Below, in pieces: positions 29,301 to 41,500 of a stretch of DNA of 64,000 nucleotides. The number at the start of each line of letters is the position of its first letter. Within the stretch, counting starts at the first letter, position 1. This DNA is from Membranipora membranacea. Lineage: Eukaryota > Bryozoa > Gymnolaemata > Cheilostomatida > Membraniporidae. The DNA is taken from assembly GCA_914767715.1 (NCBI GenBank), contig OU612065.1, forward strand, positions 14,694,001 through 14,758,000, in the 5' to 3' direction. A program made the position numbers and the translations under genes. The notes beneath the pieces are model-generated. The model did not search any database. It saw only the letters and a list, made by a program, of their open reading frames with translations, and was not told the origin of the DNA.

Positions 29301-31304
29301 TTTTTCTCAGCTTGTAGAAACCCAGCGCCCCAAACCTTTACTGTTGATTGAAAAGCTAAATGAATTTCATGTTGTCAAAATATCTTGCAATATCAAAAAA
29401 TAAATATTAAAAGTTATCTGCTCAGTGGAACAGGGAGGCTAACTCTCCGTAATCAAGTCAAATTTTGAGATTATCGCGCTTTTTTCCTTGCGCATTTTCA
29501 AAATGTGGCAGTCTGCAGATTATTATATACACCTCTACCCAGTCTTGTTACCTTCTCGTACTTTCCAGTTTCTATGTTTTGTGAATATTTTGTGTGTCTT
29601 TTATCTAATAGAGCAACAGGAGGCTATGTGCCAATGTATATGAGGTATAGTTAAATTTCCATTAAGCTCTGTCCTTATGCCATACCTGTACTCAATTAAT
29701 TTTGCATTCCTGTTAATCATCTTGCCTGGTCATATCAATGTTGTTGGGATCTGAAATCTCACTACGTTGCCTCATTGTTGTGTATGGGTTGATTTTCATA
29801 CACTATAAAGTCTGGTGTTCGCGTCCTTAATACTTATGTTCACAAAATATGTATGGCTGTATTCTGTCTGGTGTCAGGGCTCTCCGGATTCTTTACCACC
29901 TGGGTCAGGCTGATGCATTGAACTTAGCCTGTCTTGACAAACTTTTTTCGGTGAGGTTTCGTTTCCCCTCCCCTACTGAACGATGCTTGTCAAGACAGAC
30001 TACATTGAACTAAGAATATAGACTTCCTAATTCTTTTCTCTCCAGTCTGTGAATGTTCTAATACCTGTGTTAGATGATGATTTTCCCTCTCTGGTTATAA
30101 CCCTATCTCCATGTGTGTTAATTTCTTCTTACTGTGTGGTGGTTGGTGCTTGTCCAGGAAAATGATGCAAATTTACACAAGTCATAATATGCACCATTTT
30201 GGAGTGTTTACGATTAGCCAACATGTTGGCTCGCATTAGCTGAGAACCAACATAGTGTCTAATGGCCTCGGATGACCTCTAGCATAGTTTAAAGAAAAGG
30301 CTGTATTAAAATGTTTCTTTTACAGATAATTGTAATTCTGGCTTTTCTAGTTAGAAGATCATACTCGTGGTATGGCAATTCAGATAAATTAATTAACATC
30401 ATAATGATACTAAAACTTATTCATCTTCCATGCTTTTGTAGCCATTCCAATTCTCCAGCAGATATAAGCTTATTAAACGAATACTTGTAATAGCCCATTT
30501 GCTGAAACTATAAAACTACCAAATGCCACCACAGAGCGCAGACGCCCTAAGTACATCATTTTGAAAATTCAATTATATGCATGTTGCCTTCCATTGGTCA
30601 AAATTGCAATCCATTTTTTTCTCCCAGATAGTTTAGTAACTGCATCCTCATACCCACACACTTTGTAGTCATTGAGTCATATGGAAGTCCCTATATAAAT
30701 TTTTAAAGTGGGCAGCAACATATATGAATATTGACTTGGTCATACATATATAATAGATCTCTAAGTGTGTATGGTGCCAATATCCTGCTGGCAGCGATCT
30801 GCCTGCCCTTATTAATTGTCCAAGTTGGGCCAATTCGCATGTTTTAGTATATGAAAAAGCTATTCTGATGTCGCAATGAAGGAAATGTCAACATTTATAT
30901 TTTTCATTTTCTGATTAGGGAGTGTCCCATCTTTGGCCAAAGGGATGCAATTGGACCAGTTATCTGGCTTAATCTTGTTTTAGAATGTGCATGACGATGG
31001 TTAGAGGGAAATGGGATGGTTTAGTTAGACCAATAACAGAGAAAAACGTTGGATCTCATCAATGATTTGATGGATCTATCAAAAGTGCCTGAGTGACATC
31101 CTTTTGCAAACAAATTCTCTTTTCTATTTTAGTGATCAAGACCCCATAAAAGGAAGTAGGACTTCGATGGACATGAGTGATAAACCTATGGAATCAGAAG
31201 GAGGAAGCATGGATGAATATGGTGATATCGACCCGGGAAGATTTAATGAAGACGGATCTTTTATAGGAATATACGGAAAATCTTCAACAAACATGGACGT
31301 CTGA
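20336..31304 (+). CDS. L1CAM/neuroglian-type Ig cell adhesion molecule without FNIII repeats
   Basis: Thirteen coding exons: 20336-20405, 21828-22211, 22894-23100, 23410-23662, 23983-24145, 24485-24656, 25865-26008, 26182-26384, 27534-27723, 28007-28147, 29071-29149, 29612-29644, 31133-31304. Phases agree and give 736 residues. Order: signal peptide (1-23); five Ig-like domains (Ig1 C61/W71/C128; Ig2 with LKC, FVWF, GDLYFAY and YQC; Ig3 and Ig4 lacking the core Trp; Ig5 with FEC, HWR and WEC); TM at ~610-633; tail of ~100 residues. Ig2 GDLYFAY is typical of L1-family Ig2. The tail has KHHKGEQYYVDEKE like the L1 juxtamembrane region, then YVPM (674-677), DEYGDID and FNEDGSFIGIY (717-727), matching the L1 ankyrin-binding FIGQY segment at 10 of 11 positions. 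The C-terminus MDV fits a class II PDZ ligand. L1 proteins link homophilic adhesion to the ankyrin-spectrin skeleton; this role is inferred. Bilaterian L1s have six Ig and several FNIII domains; none of the latter is visible here. Four NxS/T sites lie in Ig4-Ig5. No symbol given because orthology is untested. Confidence 0.9.
29612..29644 (+). other. 33-nt symmetric microexon (exon 12) encoding GGYVPMYM
   Basis: Exon 12 of the L1-like gene. It follows acceptor ctaatag and precedes a weak donor, gtatag. It enters and leaves in phase 2, so including or skipping it keeps the frame (CC|A..AG|T, or CC|T). It encodes A-T-G-G-Y-V-P-M-Y-M. If the following intron is retained, the frame reads MRYS and stops at 29653-29655, losing the ankyrin motif. 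Confidence 0.75.
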
Positions 31305-32560
31305 GACTGAAGTCTATTACTTGCTCAATCTGCCAATTTACCTTTAGTCAACAATCTACACTTTGTACTCGTTTATAGATCGAACCATTATGAAAATTTA
31401 AAGGAGCCCGATCCTTGGATGCTTGTTGATCTATTTTTGCAGTTTGGTCGGTGCTAATTTAAGGGCTGATGGTACTGCATACGCCTGTAACAGGTGAAAA
31501 GAGTGTAGATCTGGCTTAATTCCTATAACCACTCTTGGTGTATGATCTTTGGTGTGATGCAGCAAATCATTTTAAAGTGCCATATCATTTTCTGTTGATG
31601 TCGTTGTTTTTGACAGATCTGTGTAACATTATTATTACGTTACAATGCTAATGCATCACAGGCTACTCAGCTCAAATGTTGAGCGCCGATCTTACTCGTA
31701 GATATCACTCATTTAAATACCACTGTTAAACAGTGTTCAAAGGTTCGCAACCAAATTATGTCAGTGTTGTTTTTCAACTGCTGAATGCTAGTCATAAAAT
31801 TACCGATATTTGATACACTAGATTTTAGATGTTGTAGTTTCAAGGCAGATAATTTGCTTTGACAATCATCCGCATCAACCCTTGTTTTGTATTTTGGGAA
31901 TAAGGAGTTAATTTTGGTTGGTACAGTGGCTGTTAGTCTTGTTAAGGATTCAAGAACTATAGAATGACGCCAACCAGCTGAGGTATTTGTGTTTGCCTAT
32001 ATATTGTACTATGAATTTTCCTGTTGTTACTGCTGCTGTGTTTAATTTTGCTCGCAACTATGGCTGCTCGTAGTCACTAGAAAATCGTATTTATAATTTT
32101 TATCGATGAGTAATTGTCTATTAGGATGTTAAAAACTACCTAATATTTTTGATTCATTTTATATTTTCTATGGAACATCAATTTATATATATCAATATTC
32201 TTTTGTTGTACATATGTAATTTTCGTTTTTATGTATAATAAATATATTATATGATAAAATGAAGTCAACTGTCAGCATCACAACTCAAGAGTTTCATCTG
32301 CAGGAGAGAATATCTTAGTAGGTCAACATGAAATGTATTTAGAATTAAAATCTTATAGTGTTGTGATACCCTGGTCAGCGCGATAAGTAACTCGGATTCT
32401 CTTAGTGACTCTACTGAAAAATACTAGCAACATATATGTACCAATCTCCAATATAAAAACTCACACCGATATATTGATACTCAATAAAATATATGGTAAA
32501 ATGAATGTTGGCTAAAAACAAAAACTAAAAATGTCATAACTTTTAATTTCAATAAAAAAC
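31305..32560. other. 3' UTRs of the L1-like gene (+) and EXT1 (-)
   Basis: Non-coding sequence between two convergent stop codons. The plus-strand UTR appears to run ~940 bases to the AATAAA at 32237. The remaining 300 bases are AT-rich and should contain the end of the EXT1 message on the other strand, for which I see only an ATTAAA (32547-32542) very near the stop codon. Confidence 0.6.
32237..32242 (+). terminator. Poly(A) signal for the L1-like gene
   Basis: AATAAA in an AT-rich context, 933 bases after the stop codon; no earlier canonical signal was noticed on this strand. Confidence 0.65.
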
Positions 32561-35500
32561 TCAACTATTTTCCAGCAAAGGATATCGTTTTCTCCATCGA
32601 GCCACTTTATCCTTGAACAGTGCAGGGTCCATTCTAACCTGAGAAAGCTTTAGAGGCATGCAACCAAATTTTTTATACATGATGTTCACACAATTATCTG
32701 CATTAGACATTGTATGATCATAAGCCATTGAGTTAGAGGACGTGTAACTTAGCCTTTGTCCTACTTTTATAGGAGGAAGCCCCGTTATGTCGCTGACTAT
32801 AAAGTTGAGCAATATATCAAAGCACTGTTCTACGCTGTCACTATCTGAACTGTTCCATGTGTCTATGTGTGTGGTCAGTAAGTGAAGATAATATCTGTAA
32901 ATGAGAAGAAAGTTAATATTACATATCAACCAAACCCGCAGGTAATGTGCCAACGACAGCAGGGCGCCAGGAGTCGGTCTAAATTCTGATATTTATGAGA
33001 GAAAGCTTGAAAGAAGGTACCATGAATTTAATGTGGGAAAGTTATCTCGTGTTGTGGTTAGAGAGAACACAATAACGAAGCCATACCTGTATTATAAGAT
33101 AGCGCCAAGAGATAGATGCTGTTATTTCTAAGGATACTTGTAAATAGGTCACAGTTAATTAACACTATATATATACAAATCAATCAGTAATCCCAAAAAA
33201 ATGTCCCTGATCCAGTTGGAAAAATCAAAACATCACGTATTTAGTCTGTCAGGAATGTTATTAACCAAAAAAATATTAATTAATTAATTGAAATTCTATC
33301 GATGGCAATCTCGATTAAAAGGTTCTTTCTTCCATGCCAGAGCACCATATTTATTTACCATAACTATTTTACGCAAAGGATGTATGTCACATACAAACTT
33401 TTATGTCAGCAAACTAATCTTTAGTTTAAAACTGATACTTTATTACTGAATTTAAGAAGTCAAAACAAATAAGGGAATATTTTCAATGTGAAATGTCATA
33501 AAAGGCAGAGAAAATCCACCTACTTGTGTATGACGGACATGTCTGATAAGACTATTGAGTATTGATTGAACACTTTTGAAGTGTAGTGATATTTCTCCTC
33601 TCCATTATGCCATAGATGTGATCTAGAGAGATGGCCAACGATCCTCTCTGGATACTCTTTCCAAACAGAAAACGCAAAGTCGATCTGAAAAATAAAAAGG
33701 TAGTAACAAATTGGTAGTTGTCCTGCCAACCTCAAAGTGGAAATAACTCTCTAATTGACAATTTAGACGGTTGAGTTTACTTGAAATGATGAAACCTCCC
33801 TGATGAAATGCACCTGATAGTAGTATAATGCAACTAAAATATTACTTTTCATGTCCGTTCTTAGTCATTTTTGACTGTCTCATACTGTGACGTGAAAGCC
33901 TTAAACGATGAGATTAAACTTATTATTGCAGACATGTGTTAGAAACCTAAATCTTCTCTTAAAAAGGAAACATTGAATCAGAACAATTCATTCCAGAATA
34001 ATGCAAAGCTTTATTTCCCTCCCCCCTTCCCTGACATATGGTGGTAGGTATTTGTTATCATAAAGTACTTGTTTGGCTAGTAGGCGACTTCAAGTATGTC
34101 CACCAGCTAACAATGCCTACAGATCCCTAAGTGATACACCTCATCTCTCCATAGGCCATTACGACATGCTTTGTTATGCGTGCGAGGGAAGGAGAGCATT
34201 TATTGTCCTCAGTGCAGTTATATTCTGTAACATCAGGAATCATGCCTGCTAACATGTATGTTGCCACGTAGAACAAGTTTGATCCAATTGCCTGCATTCC
34301 TGTTGCTCCCTTCCACTGGTCACGCCGCAGGCAAAGGGATCAAGAATTAACTACCAATCCATAGGGATTGTCTTGATATATGCCCATGCCAACTGATTGT
34401 ACCTTTTATACACAAAAGTGTCGAGAGAGGCAAAGCATGATAAGTATGATTTTTTCAGCATTGCAACATTTGCTGATGCTCCCAACCTATATAATTCTTT
34501 GAACTCAATTAAAAGAGGGTGTACACTATAGACAGTTTTCTGAGCTCTGATTTAGGCCTCTATTCGGAGTTGTCCTCTCTCCAGTTTGGTACTTTTAACC
34601 CACGCCACATAGGAAAAACGTGCTGAAAAGAGGGTTATCTTGAAATCCGCTTATAGTAGGATAAAAGGATTTTTGATTCAGAATCTGCGCCATTGAAAAC
34701 TGATAGGGACATAGTTTGGAAAATATTTTTGGTATTCGGTTAATCAATTTTATCAATTTCTGCCAGTTTTGCGGACCATTTGGCAGAATTTTTCTTGAAT
34801 TTCGTCATTAAAATTAAGATTTATCAACATTCAAGTCTCCAATGATTTGGAAACCCTGTCTCCCAGGGTTTTCAATGGTGTGAATCAAAAATCAATCTTA
34901 TCCTAACATAAGCGGTTTTCAAGAAAACCCTCTTTCAGCACGTTTTTCCTATGCTGCGTGGGTTAAAAGTACCAAACTGGAGAGAGGACAACTCCAAATT
35001 GAGGCATAAATCAAAGCTCAGAAAACTGTCTATTGTACGCCATATTACTCACAGGAATCAGAAAAGGCCATTATGTCAGACATATCTCCTGATTTGTAAA
35101 ACTAGAAATGGCTGTTGACTGTTGCTGATAATATTATCTCAGACAATTTGAGAGGTAAAGAAAGTTGTATTATAGACCAATGGAGACAACTCCGAAAATT
35201 GTGTGTTGGCATCATAAGGAAGGGTTACACATTTTACAAGATTTCTCAGCTCGTAGTTTATATTTTGGAAAAATAATTCCGTATTTGGAATCCTCATACT
35301 TGATTACATATTTTTTATAGTCTGTCACACATCTCCTGCTAAAAAAATTAAGTGTCCACCAACTGTCCACCTGGGAGCAGACAATTACCGCAAAGTGGTA
35401 GTTAATTCTTGGTCCCTTTGCCTGCGGCGTGACCAGTGGATCGGGAGCAACTCAGAATGCAGGCAAATATACCAAACTAGTTGCCACGTGACTATTGTCA

Positions 35501-38500
35501 ACATCACAGTTATCTTCTCTTTAACTTTTTAAAGCAAACTTTCTCCTTGCCTACATACCACACTTAGACCACCCTGATACCACACTACTAAGATTTCAAG
35601 GGGCAATTACCTCTTCAGTGAGCACAGAGTCTCTGTGATTGATTATTAGCACCGCTTCTGTGGGGAACTCCTTGTATAAACCTAAAGAGTCCACAACAGT
35701 CTGCAATCAAAAGAGAATGAATATCCTATACGAGATCCTATACACATCTAAAACAAGGTACAGGCTTAGACCAAGTTTGATCCAATATGCCTGCAGATCC
35801 TATCCTACTGGTGAGCCGGCGGCGGCTCAAACACTAAATACAGGCAAACTAGATCATGCTTGATCTAGTACAGGCTGGGCTTTGGAAGTTTTGGTTATGG
35901 CTGCGCAATATCAAATATTTACTTGATCGTGTTTTGAGAATAAACGTGACACTAACATATTTTGTTCAGGAAAGTACATCTAACAAAAGGATGATGAGAC
36001 GAATTCAATCCGCTGCCAGTTGGATGTTATGCAAGCTGACATGTGTGCGAATCCTCTCAAGTGTAGATATGGCTGAAGAAATTCATAGAATCAAAATTAA
36101 GCAGCAGTTATATTGATTCAATATTATGAATAAAACATGCACGTTCTATAAATCTGTTTTTTATATACAATAAAGTTCTGCATCACAGACAAATTTATAG
36201 AGCGTTGCTTCATATGATATGGCAAACACAACACATTAAAAGTACCAAACCCTCCATCATCCTGCAAACCATATGGAAATTCTATCAAGCTTGCAGTTAT
36301 AGGCAGAATATTTGTGGTATGTCACATGTCATATCTTGAAGATGGTTAGTCTCTAAAATATTCAGGAATGACGAATTATGCAGTGTAAAACAGGTACTTA
36401 CATTGATAAATTTGACATGGGTTGGCTTGCTTTCAATAGATTTTGCCACTGAGGCCACATAAGGCAGTACATCATTTCTTCCGATAACAAAAATATAGAG
36501 CTACAAAAATAGACATAATAAGTAAGACTAAACAAGAAATTCCAATGGTTTAGATTTTCACAATTTATCTGGTAATTTAATGCAGGACAGCCTGTGGAAA
36601 AAGTTTAATTGGGATGAGTTGATCACTATAAGTACATCAGCTGTTAGGCAGCCTTCAGCTTTTTGTCAACGGCTGATGGAAAAATTGAATGTTTATAAAA
36701 TTTTTTTGCAGCACATGTTGATCACTACAACTCAATCACTACAACTGAGTAGACATAAAATACCTACACTACTACACACAGCCAACTAGCTGAATAAATT
36801 GGATCAAGATACACTTAACATGTGTTCAACAGATGCATTGAAAGGCATTTCGTATAAATCCTAATCAGTACAAAATTACATTTAAACAACATACCATAAT
36901 ATGGAAATATGGACAATGAAGGTTATGCTTTTCATATTTGAAGCTTGTTATTACCGTATAGATATATACTATACCGTATTACCATATAGTATGTTATCAT
37001 TATAAATGTATATGTTTTTACCGTATGTATATGACTAGCAGTCGATATGCTATCTATGACATGTTTGAGGGACATGCTGCGCTCCCTTATGTAGAGTAGA
37101 GCTGTGAACTGAGTGGCTGAGTTAGTGAGAGTGAAAAACGGGAATAGTGAGAGATCCTTTGAGTACGTAGTAGTAAGAGCGTAAGCACCGGGGTAAGTAT
37201 TCCAACTGCCAACTGAGTGAGCTTGATGTTTATCTACTCTGTCCTTGATTATCTGAAAAATAATGAATACATTTAATTATTATAAAGATCCAGGAGAAGA
37301 ATGATACAGCGGCCGGAACAATCCATCATAAAAGCTCCGACATAAGGTCTCAAACCCATGCCTCCTGAAGTGCCAATTGCCTCACAGTGAGTAGCAAGCG
37401 CTCATCTCGCCATCTCGCCATCGCAAAAAGAAAATGGGTTGATGGCGCTAATCAACAAGCTTGAAACTTGTTATCACCAACAGCCAACTAGACGTGGAGT
37501 GTATCAAATTTAAAATGATGATGATAGAACTTGGTACAAACTTGGAGAGTGGTTAGAACAATCTTCTCTACGGAGGAGAAATACTTAGTCCACAGAAGTT
37601 GTGATTGCTGTTGAAGTGAGCTGATTGTAGAAAAGGGTATCGCCCTCACGGAAAACGGCAACTACGAAAAAAGGGAAAAGAAAACCTTTATTAATGATAA
37701 GGCGACTCTCTCAGCTATTCATATTACAAGAGAAACATTTCGATCGTGACATTTGATATTTTGTGAAATTTGATGAGCCGGAAGCAAAAGTTGATTTCAC
37801 GATTGCCTAACTTATTATGTCAAATGTCAATTAATGTAGTGAATTAATTGAAATGAATAAAGAGCAACTTTCTTAAAAGTCATGAACAGTGGCTTTCTCT
37901 GTAAAAGAGTTAATTAATTAGATCACATTATCCTGCAAAATGGGCATAAATGACACCAAATTTCTCAAAACAATCTTCGAATAAAATTTATAGGTCAGCT
38001 GGTACTGGTAATATATCAGCTCCTGACGTTTTATTAAAGCAGGCTAATATAAGCTATGGAAATCATTGATTTGAGCTTATACACACTTTATATATTTATT
38101 ACACATGCGGGATATCAAAATCACTGCTGGCTTAACCAGTGATGATACCCAGTAGCTTAGACTGCATCACTTAGTAAAATGAGTACTTTATTTAATCACT
38201 AGGCGCACATTCTAACCAAGGTCAGGTCTTTATGGCGCATGCTGACTAAGTAGCCTTAATACTGATAGCAATACAGGGCAAGTCAGTGCACTCCCGGAGG
38301 CTAGATTTTGAATAGGGCAATTTTAGCAAAATATCCACAGCCTAATCCTCTTGTCAACAAATAGGTGATAAATCCCTCTAGAATTATACTGAGCGTATTA
38401 TACTTGCATTGTTGGCTGTGCTGTCAAACGTTTGAACTGTACAAGATTGAAGTGTTTACAAGATTTGCAAGTGTCCCAGACATGACTAGCCTGTATACTT

Positions 38501-41500
38501 TCTTATTCAATTATCCCACATGTTTCTGCTGCAGGGCCTCGAGTAACTGGGGTTGTGATTTGATGATGCCATTACAATACCTGATATAAAAGGCTCTCAT
38601 CGCCCATTATTGCAGCCTTTCTCCAGTCTATGACCTCAGAGAAAGGTAATTCCCAATTATCACTAAGTAGCACCGGTATACAGCCATACTGCAGCACCTC
38701 CAGAAACCTGAAAATAACAGTAATATGGATTCGTCTATCGGCCGTTAACTTCAACAAACAATCATGAAGCTCAGTGCACTCACTGTATGACAGTGCTTGA
38801 TTTCTGATACTTTTGAAAGCAAAATCAGCATGAATAATTGAAGAGGTTTTTGAAGTTCAGAGAATCAAACGGATGCGTTTTGAAGCCTAATAGCAGCGTT
38901 ACCAGGAAACAAGGTTATTAATTTGAATTGGTTAATGTAAAGAGGTATATTTGGCAAGACAATAACAAACGGATGTGCAAGAAGATTGTGAGACAAATGT
39001 AGAATGCTAACAGGTCTTCTGAGAATTTGTAACAAAAAATGTAATTCAGCATCTCCATTGATATTTAGATAGACTGTTTTTTCGGACTTAAAAACACTGA
39101 TTTCAGACATGAGCACAGACAAAACTATTTGCTTAAAATTTTGAGTAAGCATGCCATAGCTCCAGGATTTGAAAAACAACAAAGCCCAGTGATTAATATA
39201 ATAATAACATCATAACAAATATCCTTTGTTCATTTTTGCCCTCAGTTGACAAACTAACCTCCCCTACCATTATTGGTAGGTCAGTCACTCACAGCCATTC
39301 ATTTGATTCATTGAGAACTTGTTTATAACAGTTTCATAACTATTAGCTAATTTTTGTAGCGCACACCCTCCCTTTGTGGCTGAGAGGCTTTAAAATTTCG
39401 CAATTACTCGCTAAATATGCTAAATTCACAGTTTTAGTAATCAATGAGTGATACCAGTGCTCCAACAGCCCTAATGTTTTATACCCTTTCTGTGTTTATT
39501 GAATGTAATGGTACAAGCCAATGGCATGAGCCAATGACATGAGTCAATGACATAAGCGAACATAGTTTAAGTGCTCAAATGGTGCAAGATGCTGGTAGAG
39601 GCATTTCATTATCAACCACTTTCTCTCCGAGGGGAGAAAGTGGTTGATAATGAAATGCCTCTACCAGCATCTCGCACCGTTTGAGCACTGAAACTAGAGC
39701 GAACAGCTAGAATAGTCATTCACAGGCTTGCTTAATAACGCTGTGAATGGCTTTAGTTAGGGCGCTTGTTATGCACTGTCAACTAATCAGTGTCACAAGA
39801 GATGTGTGTCATAGTGCCATTTGGGATTGTTTCAGCCTCCAGCACTCTGGTGTGTATCTATTCCGGTCCAGACATAGATATGGCAATCGCTGTCTGAAAC
39901 TTGTCCCCCCTAAGGGGTATCAATAATTTAGTTTTACATTCTTCTAGACGATGAGGTCACTTTTAATTTCTACTATAACAGGAATGGAAAGACTCCTGGC
40001 AGGGAATTTGGGGGAAACACCTTCCTAAGTGTCTCTTCTATAGCAAGGTTAGCGTTTACCTAACACCTATACATGTATTATAGTCATATTTAAATGTGTG
40101 GTAAATCTTATTCTTGTACTGTTAGAGCACAATGCAGCTTAATGACGCAACCAGTAAGCAGTCTGGTTAGTTCGGCCAATTTCGATTTTGTGACAAAAAC
40201 TGAGACTGCGGGAGTGTGGGAGTGTGGGAATGTGGGAGTGTGGGAGTGTGGGAGTGTGGGAGTGTATACAGTTATACAGTTGAGACATGAGGGATGCTGC
40301 TCACCTGAATGACCCGAGACGTCTCCCTCGAGGAACTAAACAGAATGTAGAGTTAGCTAATAAGTCTAGGTATTCATATCTGAAAAATGAAGAGGAATTT
40401 AAATTAGCAGATAGCCGATGGGAACAATAGGATTGAAATGCTTCCAGTCATGAAGGATTTGGTGCCTAAACTCAAAGGCTAGCCGGGAATAAACATGAAA
40501 TATTCAACAACGACAAAAGTGCACATAGACCAACTGAGTCACTGCGTCTCCAAACAACAGTGCAGATCAAAGGGGATAATTGGGCCACAACAAAGATTTC
40601 ACAAATGCTCCTTAATTTTGAAAATATCAACATGAAATATAATTGCGGTCCTCTAACATTATCAACTGTGGTTACATAAATTATTATTTATGTTCCTAAT
40701 TAACCAGTGGCATGAATTATTACTGTACTGTCAACAAAAAAGATGTGATATGAAGACTATAACAGATAGGAGAGGGGGGGGGGGGGGGTGCATGGGGAGG
40801 ACTACTCATTTTCACATTTGTATGCAGGTGAGCAAAATGAACAAAGAGCAGGATATACTGAGTGTACTGAAATCTAAGAAGCAGTAGAACCAGAGACTTT
40901 AGATATCCATAGTCTCTGGTAGAACTAAATAGCCATATAGAACACAGGCTGATACTTTGGTGCTCAGGTTTTTAATACCCAGATACTATTTCAAGATGTT
41001 TATACATCATTATAATTGTTTTAGAAATGAGCTGAAGTTTATCAGGCACTTATGTCATCCACTATCACAATTCACTTTTAGTCTTTTCACTCATTCAATG
41101 ACCTGAGGCATTTTTCTAGAAAAATAGTGATACTACTCCTTTATTACTAGCTGCTGAGCTTGCACCTGAATAAGCAGTATGCTGTTGAGAGTCAGATAAA
41201 AAGCGGCTGGCTTCTCAGGTAATTTGGTCAGACTATAATTAAATAATTTATAAAGACCCAGGGGCAGCAAAGCAGTTTACTAATAATACATCAACACTGC
41301 CAATACAACAGCAGCATCAGCATTCCACGTTGTTAGCCTTATCAGGTGGCCATTGTCAACCAATCGTCAGATAACTTAGTCAGAACAGAAGCAAATTATC
41401 TTATTAGTACACTCTCTAATTTTTTTTACAATTTAACACTCACAAGCCATTCTTGTGATAATGTAATGGAGCATGAATTAGAAATCAGAGAACTTCAACT

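Noticed and set aside
29925-30020. Small inverted pair gcctgtcttgacaaac / gcttgtcaagacagac
   Set aside because: Arms of only ~17 bp around a ~50-bp loop in an intron; too little to call an element.
32542-32547. ATTAAA on the minus strand as the EXT1 poly(A) signal
   Set aside because: Only 14 bases after the stop codon, so an unlikely true signal; the real EXT1 3' end could not be placed.
35856-36116. 86-codon plus-strand frame
   Set aside because: It lies in EXT1 intron 7 on the opposite strand and starts in a repeat; no motif seen.
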